From the NCBI GenBank assembly GCA_030641485.1, contig DAOWHJ010000178.1:1-13765 (forward strand): DNA of 13,765 bases, given 5' to 3'. Numbering within the stretch: position 1 is the stretch's first letter; each line of letters starts with the position of its first letter. This stretch comes from Pseudomonadota bacterium (lineage in GTDB: Bacteria > Desulfobacterota > Anaeroferrophillalia > Anaeroferrophillales > Tharpellaceae). The translations under genes and the position numbers were made by a program. Positions 5,845 to 13,240 of the stretch are shown one piece after another. Under the pieces are notes generated by a model. The model ran no database searches. It had not been told where the DNA came from and saw only the letters and a list, made by a program, of their open reading frames with translations.

Positions 5845-8268
5845 ATGACGGAAGCCAACAATCCAGCCGCCCTTAAAGCCGAAAATGAACTCTTGCGCCA
5901 GGAGTTAAGAGTCGCTCGTGAAGCGGCTGATATCACCGCTGAGCTTGTAGTCAAACAGTTTGAAGAGACTGAAAAAATGCTCCAGCGCGTCCTCGCTGCC
6001 AACGCCTCTAAAGGAGATTTTCTCGCAAGAATGAGTCATGAGATCAGGACCCCGATGAACGGCATAATCGGCATGTCTCATCTGCTCCAGAAAACCAGTC
6101 TCAACCCGCGCCAGCACAGCTATGTCGAGAAGTTACTAGGTTCAGCTCGTAACCTTTTAAAACTAATCAACGACATTCTTGATTTCTCCAAAATTGATGC
6201 CGGCAAACTTGATCTCGAAAAGATTCCTTTCGACCTCGATGAGGTCTTAAATGGACTCAATAATGTAATCGGTCTCCAAGCCGATGAAAAAGGACTCGAA
6301 CTCCTATTTAAAATCGCACCTGAGGTTCCGGGAAAACTTGTAGGAGATGCTTTACGCTTGGGCCAGGTACTCCTGAACCTCACCAGCAATGCCATCAAAT
6401 TTACCGAAGAGGGCGAGGTTGTCATCTCGATTGAGCTAGAGGAGCGGCAAAGACATGATACCAAGCTGCGCTTTTCAGTTAGCGACAGCGGTATCGGCCT
6501 ACCACCGGAAAGAATTGAGCACCTATTTGAAGCCTTCAACCAGGCCGATGACACAACTACCCGTAAGCATGGTGGTACCGGCCTCGGTTTGGCTATCTGT
6601 AAAGAACTGGTCGAAATGATGGGCGGCCACATTTGGGCTGAAAGTGACGAGGGAAAAGGGTCTGAGTTTATCTTTACCGCAAGTTTTGGCTTGAACCTTG
6701 AAAATGGCGACACCAATACAGTAACATCATCGCAACTGCTAGGCATCAAAGCCTTGGTTGTTGATGACAATGCCAGCGTCCGTGAAGTCTTAACTTCAAT
6801 GCTGACATCATTTAAGATCGAAACTGACTGTGTTGACAGCGGAACCCAGGCCTTAAGCCAATTAAGGCAAGCCGTAGAGCGTAAAGCCCCTTACGATCTG
6901 GTTCTATTAGATTGGATGATGCCCGGTATCAATGGCATTGAGACGGCTCGCCGGATCAAGCAAGATCGGAGCATTGCTGAGATCCCGGCAATGCTGATGG
7001 TTACGGGTAACAATCGCGAGGATATCCGTATTGAAGCTAAAGATGCTGGCCTTAACGCTTTTCTCTTAAAACCGGTTTACGCTTCAGTCATGTATGACAC
7101 CATCACTGAGCTCTTAGGCAAGGCCTCAACCATGAAAAATCCAGCCCACTCAAGCTCGCTTGACGGGGCCAAAAGAATAGAGGGACTCAAGGGAGTTAAA
7201 GTACTCCTAGTCGAAGATAACCCCATCAATCAGGAGGTAGCAGTTGAATTTCTCAACGATGTTGGAATTGAGGTTGAGGTTGCTGGAAATGGCCGCGAGG
7301 GGGTCGAAGCAGCCCTGACAAAACCTTTTGACCTGATTTTAATGGATGTCCAAATGCCCGAAATGGATGGCCTTGAAGCGACCCAAATCATCAGGCAACA
7401 GATAGATGCCAGAACCTTGCCGATCGTTGCGATGACGGCCCACGCCATGAAAAAAGACCAGGAAAAAAGTCTTAAAGCGGGAATGAATGATCATCTAAGT
7501 AAACCCGTTGACCCGGCAGATCTTTATCGCATCATCCTGCACCACATTCCCAAACAGAAACGAAACTTAAACTCTGAAGCCCGATTTCGGGATAGTGCCG
7601 GGAAAAAGCAAACTATTGAACGTTGCAAGCTGAACCTCCCACCAATCCCGGGCATTGATTACGATGAAGCCTTAAGACGTACCGGCTATAAATCTGAATT
7701 GGTTGTAAAACTCCTGCAAGATTTTAAAACCAACTTTGCCGCTACCGCTGCAGAACTCACCCACTGCAAAACCTCCGACAACCGGTCCGGATTGCAAGAA
7801 ATACTGCACACCCTAAAGGGAGTAACTGGCTATATTGGAGCTTGCGACCTGAACCGTACGACAATTCATCTGGAAGAATCATTGAGGGCGGAAAACCACA
7901 AACAAAGTGATGCTCTGCTGAAACAATTATGCCAGCAACTTGACAGGCTCCTCGCAGATCTTGCCACTCTGCCAACTAAACCTGCTACAGCAACAGAAAT
8001 TGAGCGTGAAACAAGTTCCGAAACTCTTGCACACAACACAACAGCTGCCATAACCGAGCTAAAATATTTACTACCTAAACTATCTAGAGGCGAACATATT
8101 TCAAGTAACACTATCAAACGACTCAAAAAACTCACTCAATCGACACCAATAGTCGATACAGTTGATAAAGTTATTGCACTCATTGAAGATATCGAATATG
8201 AATCAGCAGCAACCAAGCTTACGCAACTCCTGGATGAACTGCAGCACACTCAAGAGCAGGGCAAGTAA
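5845..8268 (+). CDS. Soluble hybrid histidine kinase without sensor domain (HisKA-HATPase-REC-REC-Hpt)
   Basis: This 807-residue cytoplasmic phosphorelay kinase begins with about 55 residues of coiled coil (LKAENELLRQELRVA...). HisKA follows with phospho-acceptor His65 in ARMSHEIRTPMNG, then the ATPase with N-box NLTSNAIKF, DSGIGLP and GTGLGLAICK (about 165-285). REC1 is about 300-425 (Asp307/308, Asp356, Thr387, Lys409), REC2 about 450-570 (Asp458, Asp501, Thr531, Lys553), and Hpt about 600-710 with His655 in ILHTLKG. A helical tail of about 75 residues of the type often seen after Hpt domains ends the protein. No TM, PAS, GAF or other sensor was found, so input probably comes from a partner protein; the hydrogenase encoded just upstream is the obvious candidate, as HupUV/HoxBC are for HupT/HoxJ. 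The ribosome site is weak; the gap to the protease gene is 16 nt. The stop overlaps the next start (TAATG). Confidence 0.92.
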   Translation: MTEANNPAALKAENELLRQELRVAREAADITAELVVKQFEETEKMLQRVLAANASKGDFLARMSHEIRTPMNGIIGMSHLLQKTSLNPRQHSYVEKLLGSARNLLKLINDILDFSKIDAGKLDLEKIPFDLDEVLNGLNNVIGLQADEKGLELLFKIAPEVPGKLVGDALRLGQVLLNLTSNAIKFTEEGEVVISIELEERQRHDTKLRFSVSDSGIGLPPERIEHLFEAFNQADDTTTRKHGGTGLGLAICKELVEMMGGHIWAESDEGKGSEFIFTASFGLNLENGDTNTVTSSQLLGIKALVVDDNASVREVLTSMLTSFKIETDCVDSGTQALSQLRQAVERKAPYDLVLLDWMMPGINGIETARRIKQDRSIAEIPAMLMVTGNNREDIRIEAKDAGLNAFLLKPVYASVMYDTITELLGKASTMKNPAHSSSLDGAKRIEGLKGVKVLLVEDNPINQEVAVEFLNDVGIEVEVAGNGREGVEAALTKPFDLILMDVQMPEMDGLEATQIIRQQIDARTLPIVAMTAHAMKKDQEKSLKAGMNDHLSKPVDPADLYRIILHHIPKQKRNLNSEARFRDSAGKKQTIERCKLNLPPIPGIDYDEALRRTGYKSELVVKLLQDFKTNFAATAAELTHCKTSDNRSGLQEILHTLKGVTGYIGACDLNRTTIHLEESLRAENHKQSDALLKQLCQQLDRLLADLATLPTKPATATEIERETSSETLAHNTTAAITELKYLLPKLSRGEHISSNTIKRLKKLTQSTPIVDTVDKVIALIEDIEYESAATKLTQLLDELQHTQEQGK

Positions 8269-9173
8269 TGTTGACACGAGAGAAAGAACGTATCCTGATC
8301 GTCGACGATGAGAAGATGAACCTTAAGGTTTTGGCTGACCTGCTCCAGGACAGCTATACCCTCATTCTGGCAACCAGCGGAGAACAGGCCCTCAAACGGA
8401 TTGCTGAAGGCAATACTCCTGATCTGATCCTTCTGGATGTTGTCATGCCTGTAGTAAGCGGTTATGAAGTTCTTAAAAGACTCAAAGAGAATGAGTCAAG
8501 CAGTCAGATTCCAGTCATATTTGTTACAGCTCTAGACTCCCCCGAAGAAGAGGAGAGAGGCTTGAAGCTTGGGGCCGTTGACTATATCACCAAACCATTC
8601 TCTCCCCCAATTGTCCGCATGCGGGTCCAGAACCATCTCCGTTTCCTGCACCAATTTCGACTTTTAGAACAACTCGCCCTGCTTGACGGTCTCACCGAGA
8701 TCCCTAATCGCCGCCAATTCGACGAACTTTTCAAAAAAGAGTATGCCCGGGCTCTACGCAATGGCACCGCTCTCTCAGTTGCCATGATCGATGTCGATTT
8801 CTTCAAACAATACAACGACCACTATGGCCACGCCATGGGCGATACTGTTTTACAAAAAATCGCCAATACCCTTGAGCTGAGCCTTATGCGCCCGGCCGAC
8901 TCTGTCGCCCGCTATGGCGGCGAAGAGTTTGTCATGATCCTTCCCGAAACCGATGCCGTCTCTGCTGCCGCGGTCGCTGAACGGGCCCGTAAAGCCGTAG
9001 CCAAGCTCAGCATCTGCCACCAAAACTCAGATGTAACTAATGTTGTCACCGTCAGTATTGGCATCACTACTAGTTTTGCCAACCGCAACACCTCAAAGGA
9101 GAAGATTCTCCAACAGGCCGACCGAAATCTCTATCGGGCCAAATTCAACGGTCGCGACCAAGTGGTTGGTTGA
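8268..9173 (+). CDS. Response regulator diguanylate cyclase (REC-GGDEF)
   Basis: This 301-residue output protein would make c-di-GMP from two GTP when its receiver is phosphorylated. The REC domain (about 8-125) has Asp13/14, phospho-acceptor Asp57, Thr87 and Lys109. A short helical linker leads to the GGDEF domain (about 138-300), opening with DGLTEIPNRR. Substrate residues are in IDVDFFKQYNDHYGH. The active-site GGEEF is at 217-221. RPAD at 208-211 is the R-x-x-D inhibitory site five residues before it, so the enzyme should be active and product-inhibited. There is no EAL or HD-GYP partner domain. The ATG shares one base with the kinase stop (TAATG), so the two are translationally coupled and almost surely a cognate pair: the phosphate would come from Hpt His655 of the kinase. 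It is the last gene of the tight operon. Confidence 0.95.
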   Translation: MLTREKERILIVDDEKMNLKVLADLLQDSYTLILATSGEQALKRIAEGNTPDLILLDVVMPVVSGYEVLKRLKENESSSQIPVIFVTALDSPEEEERGLKLGAVDYITKPFSPPIVRMRVQNHLRFLHQFRLLEQLALLDGLTEIPNRRQFDELFKKEYARALRNGTALSVAMIDVDFFKQYNDHYGHAMGDTVLQKIANTLELSLMRPADSVARYGGEEFVMILPETDAVSAAAVAERARKAVAKLSICHQNSDVTNVVTVSIGITTSFANRNTSKEKILQQADRNLYRAKFNGRDQVVG

Positions 9174-9331
9174 TCATGGTTCCCACCCCTAAAAAATAAA
9201 ATTATCCAAAAAAACTATGTCCCCTAAACCGACCCAAAAAAACACCTATACCACTCAATTCAAACGAAAACAAAACCATCCAGCTAATGTTTGAAATGTT
9301 TTGCCGCAACCATCACTATATGGAGGATAAG

Positions 9332-9853
9332 ATGAACGACGAAAGAATCAACGCCCTGGAGATCGCCCTCAACAACGAAATGAAAGAGCATGAATTTTAT
9401 CTGAATCAGGCCGAAAGAAGTACAAACCCGGTGGGCAAAGCGATGTTTCTACAAATTGCCAAGGAAGAACTTGAACATCACAAACGCCTCAAACAATTAC
9501 ACACAAAATGGGGAAAAAAGGAGCTCTGGCCGCAAAGTGTTCCACTTGAAGTTGCTGGGTCTAATCTAAAAACCACGCTGCAAAAAGTTATCGACGAAAG
9601 TAAAAGTCATGAACCTGGAGACGCCGGAGATCTTGAAGCGGTCCGCACCGCTATAGATTTTGAGGCTGAGGGGGTTAAGTTCTATCAGAAACTCAGCGAC
9701 AGCTCAAAAGATAAGCGGGAAAAAGACTTTTTTACCCTTTTGGCAACAATTGAAAATGAGCACCTGCAATCCCTGATCGAGACCGAAGCATTTTTCCTAG
9801 ACCCAGCCCAGTGGTATCAACAGAACGAACGTAGCGGCCTCGACGGCGCCTAA
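9332..9853 (+). CDS. Ferritin-like diiron protein, rubrerythrin-type without rubredoxin domain
   Basis: This 173-residue, largely helical cytoplasmic protein belongs to the ferritin-like/rubrerythrin superfamily. Two helix pairs each carry an acidic helix followed by an E-x-x-H helix. The first has Glu16 in NNEMKEHEFY with Glu46 and His49 in EELEHHKRL. The second has Glu111/113 in FEAEGVKFY with Glu141 and His144 in ENEHLQSL. These are the expected carboxylate and His ligands of a diiron site. Unlike classical rubrerythrin there is no C-x-x-C rubredoxin module at either end, so it needs a separate electron donor if it acts as a peroxidase; iron or oxidative-stress handling is the likely role. 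The ATG at 9332 is chosen over 9287 because TGGAGGA (9321-9327) is well placed before it. It lies 158 nt after the cyclase gene and is probably a separate transcript. Confidence 0.82.
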   Translation: MNDERINALEIALNNEMKEHEFYLNQAERSTNPVGKAMFLQIAKEELEHHKRLKQLHTKWGKKELWPQSVPLEVAGSNLKTTLQKVIDESKSHEPGDAGDLEAVRTAIDFEAEGVKFYQKLSDSSKDKREKDFFTLLATIENEHLQSLIETEAFFLDPAQWYQQNERSGLDGA

Positions 9854-10320
9854 AACATTGAGAGTTACTACCGCAACCTGGTGGAGAAAGAATGAAATTT
9901 TTATTAAAATACCAGCCTTAACTTACAAGAGGTTTAGCTAAAGTAGAACATTTACTAACCATCAATTACAGGAATCTATTTCATACTAAAGCGACTGCAA
10001 TATGTCACCAAACAACTTATCGGTATTACCATTACCCTGACTCTTCTCACATCTCTCACTTCGGCAGCAGAAATTATCGGTCAATGGAGAACCGGGGAAT
10101 ACTACGAAGTGCATGTTGCTGACAACCCTAATGCCTTCGTAAAAAGTCACGGAATGGCTAAGTAAAAATATTACCCGCCTCGTCCTAGATAAGAATGAAG
10201 TAAATCTGTGAAAAACCCCTAGACAAACTTTGCAAATTAGTCTAATCCTACACGATTGAAACAGTGGTTTAAATTTGTTCCAGAAAACGTCTCGCAATCT
10301 TTTTAGTTAATTATTATCTC
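9854..10320. other. 467-bp gap without an intact gene
   Basis: This AT-rich stretch lies between the ferritin-like gene and the second hybrid kinase. It has no convincing intrinsic terminator or promoter. Near its left end a good ribosome site (GGTGGAGAAAG) precedes a nine-codon frame at 9892-9921 that stops at once. Further right is a signal-peptide-like frame without a standard start codon, listed separately. The last 150 bp, presumably the upstream region of the kinase, show no clear c-di-GMP riboswitch or other structured RNA to my eye. Confidence 0.5.
9983..10165 (+). pseudogene. Possible decayed gene for a small secreted peptide
   Basis: Read from ATA at 9983, this frame gives 60 residues that open with a textbook Sec signal: a basic N-region (KRLQYVTK), a hydrophobic core (LIGITITLTLLTSL) and a cleavage-like TSAAE. 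A short mature part of about 30 residues follows (GQWRTGEYYEVHV...) and then TAA. An AGGA lies about 8 nt upstream of the ATA, which is where a start codon would be expected. No in-frame ATG, GTG or TTG exists between the upstream stop and the signal, so this may be a start-codon mutant, a 5'-broken gene remnant, or chance. Function is not recognised. Confidence 0.3.
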
Positions 10321-12594
10321 ATGAGTAGAAAACCAAAAAATACTGAGGTTGATATAGATCGAGAGCTTTTCATTAATGAGCGAGTTAGCAAAGAGCGTTT
10401 GAAAATCCTTTTCGAACAAGGAAAGATTTCCAACTTTGCGGTTTTTATGGGCTCCCTCATCTTTGCCTCTGTTATCCGGCCCCTTGCCCCCTTACCCCTA
10501 CTCTATCTTTGGCTTCCGGCAATGTGGTTTCTGGTTGGTTGCCGTTATTTTTTAATCTATCACTACCGAAAGTTAAAGGCTGAAGAAAAAAACCTTCACT
10601 CACAAATGAGCCGCTACGTTTTAGTTACGATAGTAGTCGGTATGGGTTGGGGTATGGCACCTTGGCTCATTGAAGATTTTTCTCCCCTTTTTCCCCAAGT
10701 AGTAATCATTTTTTTAATGCTCGGTGTGGTTCATTCAGGGCTCTCAATTCTCCTTGCTCACCGCCTGGCCCAGGCGCTGTATATATCATTCCTCCCGATC
10801 TCTGTAGCTTTTCGCTACCTTTTCGCTACGCCAGAACCCCAACCAATCTTTGCCGCCTGTTCAATTATCTATCTCTTGTTTATGCAGGTTTTGGCCGCTA
10901 GAGAGCACCGAACCCTGCTAACCAATCTCCGTTTACGTTTCTTAAATGAGCAACTCCTGCTTGACATGAAGGAAGCGAAAGAGAACGCAGAAGCGGCAAC
11001 CCAGCTCAAGAGTGAGTTTCTTGCCAATATGAGTCACGAGATTAGAACCCCAATGAATGCCATCATTGGCATGACTTCTTTAGCTCTCGATACTAATCTG
11101 AACAACCAACAAAAACATTACCTTGAAACAGTCAAAGACTCAGCCGACAGTCTCCTGGGAGTGATTAACGATATTCTTGATTTATCAAAACTTGAAGCCG
11201 GACTTTTTCGATTGACTAACAACCCTTTTTCTCCGCAAAATCTTTTAAACCGATTAGTCTCAAGCTTTGCTTATGCAGCCCGAAGTAAGGAACTTGAACT
11301 TGACTATTGTATCGATGCAACCGTCCCTAAAGCCTGCCTCGGAGATGAACAACACCTGCGTCAGGTACTTACGAATCTGGTTGCTAATGCGATTAAATTC
11401 ACCGGACAAGGCCAAGTATTTATTCGCGTCCTCTCTCCTGAAACTGAAGCAGATGATCTGAAAAAAGTTCTTCGCTTTTCGGTCAGTGACACCGGAATTG
11501 GCATTCCGAAAAATAAACAGGAGACAATTTTTAATAGTTTTGAGCAGGTCGATGGTTCTTTTACAAGGGGATATGAAGGTACCGGCTTAGGCCTCGCAAT
11601 CAGTAAACAGCTTATAGAGCTAATGGGCGGCAGGATTTGGCTGGAAAGCGTGGTCGACAAAGGTTCAACTTTTAATTTTACAGTCGATCTTGAAACCTGC
11701 CCAGAAAACCGTTTACAGGAAACGGTAGCAATGGACAGAGGAAACGTTTCCAGTCTTGTGGTACTGGTGGTTGAGGATAACTCAGTTAACCAAGAAGTTG
11801 CCGCCGGAATCCTGGAACATTCAGGGCATAAGGTGATAGTTGCTGAAAATGGCCTGCAAAGTCTCAAGGTACTGGCCCTAACTGATGTTGACGTTGTCCT
11901 TATGGATGCCCAAATGCCGGTGCTTGATGGATTGAGTACAACCCGGGTGATTCGGGCCTTGGAGACTAAGACTCCGGTGTCGATTGAATTACCTCTCGGA
12001 TTGCAGGCGCAACTGGCAACTCGTCTGGCGGGCCAGCATCTACCAATTATAGCCTTGACAGCCCATGCCATGACCGGAGACCGAAAACTCTTTCTTGATG
12101 CCGGAATGGATGATTACATCAGTAAGCCTTTCAGTTCCAAACAACTTGATAAAATATTTAGAAAAATTATTGGTGAAAGTAATCCCCCCCACCACGACAT
12201 GACTTCCCCCCCAAAAAACAATAGCCCCGGCGGCCCTCAAGAAAAGGATAATCATTGCTGCACTTCTATGACCGAACATGCGCTCTCTTTCATTAAAGAT
12301 AGTACTAATTTCAGCCAACAACGCAGTGCAGAGATAATCCTCAAGTTACGCGATAGTATTATTAAAAATATTGACAAAGCCGAATCTGCAGAGAAAGTTA
12401 ATGACTTAAAAACATTGGCGGAAACGGTGCATACATTGAAGGGCAGTCTCTTGCAATGCGGCTTTTTTACTTTGGCCGAAGAGGCCCAGAAAATTGTTAC
12501 TCTGGCGCAGGAGTGCAAAACTGTGAACTACGCGGAACAGTTAAATAGATTACGACAAGAACTTAAGGATTTCACGCTTCACCCCGACCCTTAA
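10321..12594 (+). CDS. Membrane-bound hybrid histidine kinase (6 TM-HisKA-HATPase-REC-Hpt)
   Basis: This 757-residue inner-membrane phosphorelay kinase has an N-terminal integral membrane module with about six TM helices (near 38-54, 58-82, 97-118, 122-146, 149-170 and 173-194). It resembles the MASE-type sensory modules and has no sizeable periplasmic domain. A coiled coil (195-232) leads to HisKA with His239 in ANMSHEIRTPMN, then the ATPase (N-box NLVANAIKF, DTGIGIP, GTGLGLAISK). One REC follows at about 478-617 with Asp529 and Lys602, then a low-complexity Pro/Asn linker and an Hpt with His704 in VHTLKGSLLQCG. The receiver carries about 25 extra residues (548-573) before its LPIIALTA strand. 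No Shine-Dalgarno is visible before the ATG, so expression may be weak or the start uncertain. No receiver-output gene lies beside it, so its target is elsewhere or is the upstream REC-GGDEF. The ligand is unknown. Confidence 0.9.
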   Translation: MSRKPKNTEVDIDRELFINERVSKERLKILFEQGKISNFAVFMGSLIFASVIRPLAPLPLLYLWLPAMWFLVGCRYFLIYHYRKLKAEEKNLHSQMSRYVLVTIVVGMGWGMAPWLIEDFSPLFPQVVIIFLMLGVVHSGLSILLAHRLAQALYISFLPISVAFRYLFATPEPQPIFAACSIIYLLFMQVLAAREHRTLLTNLRLRFLNEQLLLDMKEAKENAEAATQLKSEFLANMSHEIRTPMNAIIGMTSLALDTNLNNQQKHYLETVKDSADSLLGVINDILDLSKLEAGLFRLTNNPFSPQNLLNRLVSSFAYAARSKELELDYCIDATVPKACLGDEQHLRQVLTNLVANAIKFTGQGQVFIRVLSPETEADDLKKVLRFSVSDTGIGIPKNKQETIFNSFEQVDGSFTRGYEGTGLGLAISKQLIELMGGRIWLESVVDKGSTFNFTVDLETCPENRLQETVAMDRGNVSSLVVLVVEDNSVNQEVAAGILEHSGHKVIVAENGLQSLKVLALTDVDVVLMDAQMPVLDGLSTTRVIRALETKTPVSIELPLGLQAQLATRLAGQHLPIIALTAHAMTGDRKLFLDAGMDDYISKPFSSKQLDKIFRKIIGESNPPHHDMTSPPKNNSPGGPQEKDNHCCTSMTEHALSFIKDSTNFSQQRSAEIILKLRDSIIKNIDKAESAEKVNDLKTLAETVHTLKGSLLQCGFFTLAEEAQKIVTLAQECKTVNYAEQLNRLRQELKDFTLHPDP

Positions 12595-12736
12595 TAAAAA
12601 ATGACCAAGGGCTAGAGAAACACTGCTGAAACTGGGAGACATCATTATGGCTCATAGCCGGATCTGGAAAATGGCTCTGACGAGCACTCTATCTCGAAAC
12701 TCTGATTAATCACATAGAAAACTAGGAGAAAATTCG

Positions 12737-13207
12737 ATGGAAGGAAAAAAAGTCAGTGAGAGTACAGTAACCCTGTCGCAAATCATGCTCCCGCACGACG
12801 CCAATCCGGCCGGTAACATTCACGGCGGGGTTATCATGAAGTTAATCGACAACGCCGCCGGAGTCGTGGCCACTCGGCATGCACGCAGCAATGTCGTCAC
12901 CGCCTCAATCGACCGCTTAGATTTTCACTATCCGGTCTATATCGGTGACCTGCTCATCTTAAGCGCCTCCCTGAATAAGGTGGGAAGGACATCGATGGAA
13001 ATTGGAGTTCGGGTAGAAAGTGAAGAGGTGGTCAGTGGCAAAATCCACCATACAGCCTCAGCCTACCTGACTTTCGTGGCGCTTAACAAAGAGGGGAAGA
13101 GCATTGAGATAGCGCCCCTGATCCTAGACGGTGCCGAGGAGGAACGGCGCCAGCAAAATGCAGTTCTGCGCTCCGCTCAGAGGGCTCAGGAGCGCCGCCA
13201 GAGCTAG
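12737..13207 (+). CDS. Hotdog-fold acyl-CoA thioesterase (YciA/BFIT-like)
   Basis: This 156-residue cytoplasmic enzyme would hydrolyse acyl-CoA to free acid and CoA. The N-terminal block LPHDANPAGNIHGGVIMKLID is the signature of the single-domain acyl-CoA hydrolase family, with Asn27 and Asp38 at the positions usually linked to catalysis. VVTASIDRLDFHYPVYIGD and the following strands complete one hotdog fold. The C-terminal tail (about 135-156) is highly charged and helical (EEERRQQN...QERRQS), common in relatives of this family. AGGAGA at 12723-12728 is a good ribosome site for the ATG. It sits 142 nt after the kinase gene and is likely independent of it. Chain-length preference cannot be read from the sequence. 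Confidence 0.92.
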   Translation: MEGKKVSESTVTLSQIMLPHDANPAGNIHGGVIMKLIDNAAGVVATRHARSNVVTASIDRLDFHYPVYIGDLLILSASLNKVGRTSMEIGVRVESEEVVSGKIHHTASAYLTFVALNKEGKSIEIAPLILDGAEEERRQQNAVLRSAQRAQERRQS

Positions 13208-13240
13208 GACCGAGAAACCTGGTGAAATCAGGGTTCGATC

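Noticed and set aside
9287..9331. Earlier ATG start for the ferritin-like gene
   Set aside because: A strong TGGAGGA sits just before the ATG at 9332, and the 15 extra residues do not resemble the family.
9892..9921. ATG with a good ribosome site starting a nine-codon frame (MKFLLKYQP)
   Set aside because: Too short to support as a gene; may be a remnant start or chance.
9986..10297. Minus-strand frame of 103 codons
   Set aside because: It is antisense to the signal-peptide-like frame, has no ribosome site, and its composition is not protein-like.
10166..10320. c-di-GMP (GEMM) riboswitch before the second hybrid kinase
   Set aside because: No recognisable conserved core or paired stems.
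13208..13240. Short inverted repeat aacctg...caggGtt between the thioesterase and OmpA-like genes as a terminator
   Set aside because: Only about six pairs with a bulge and no T-tract; too weak to call.
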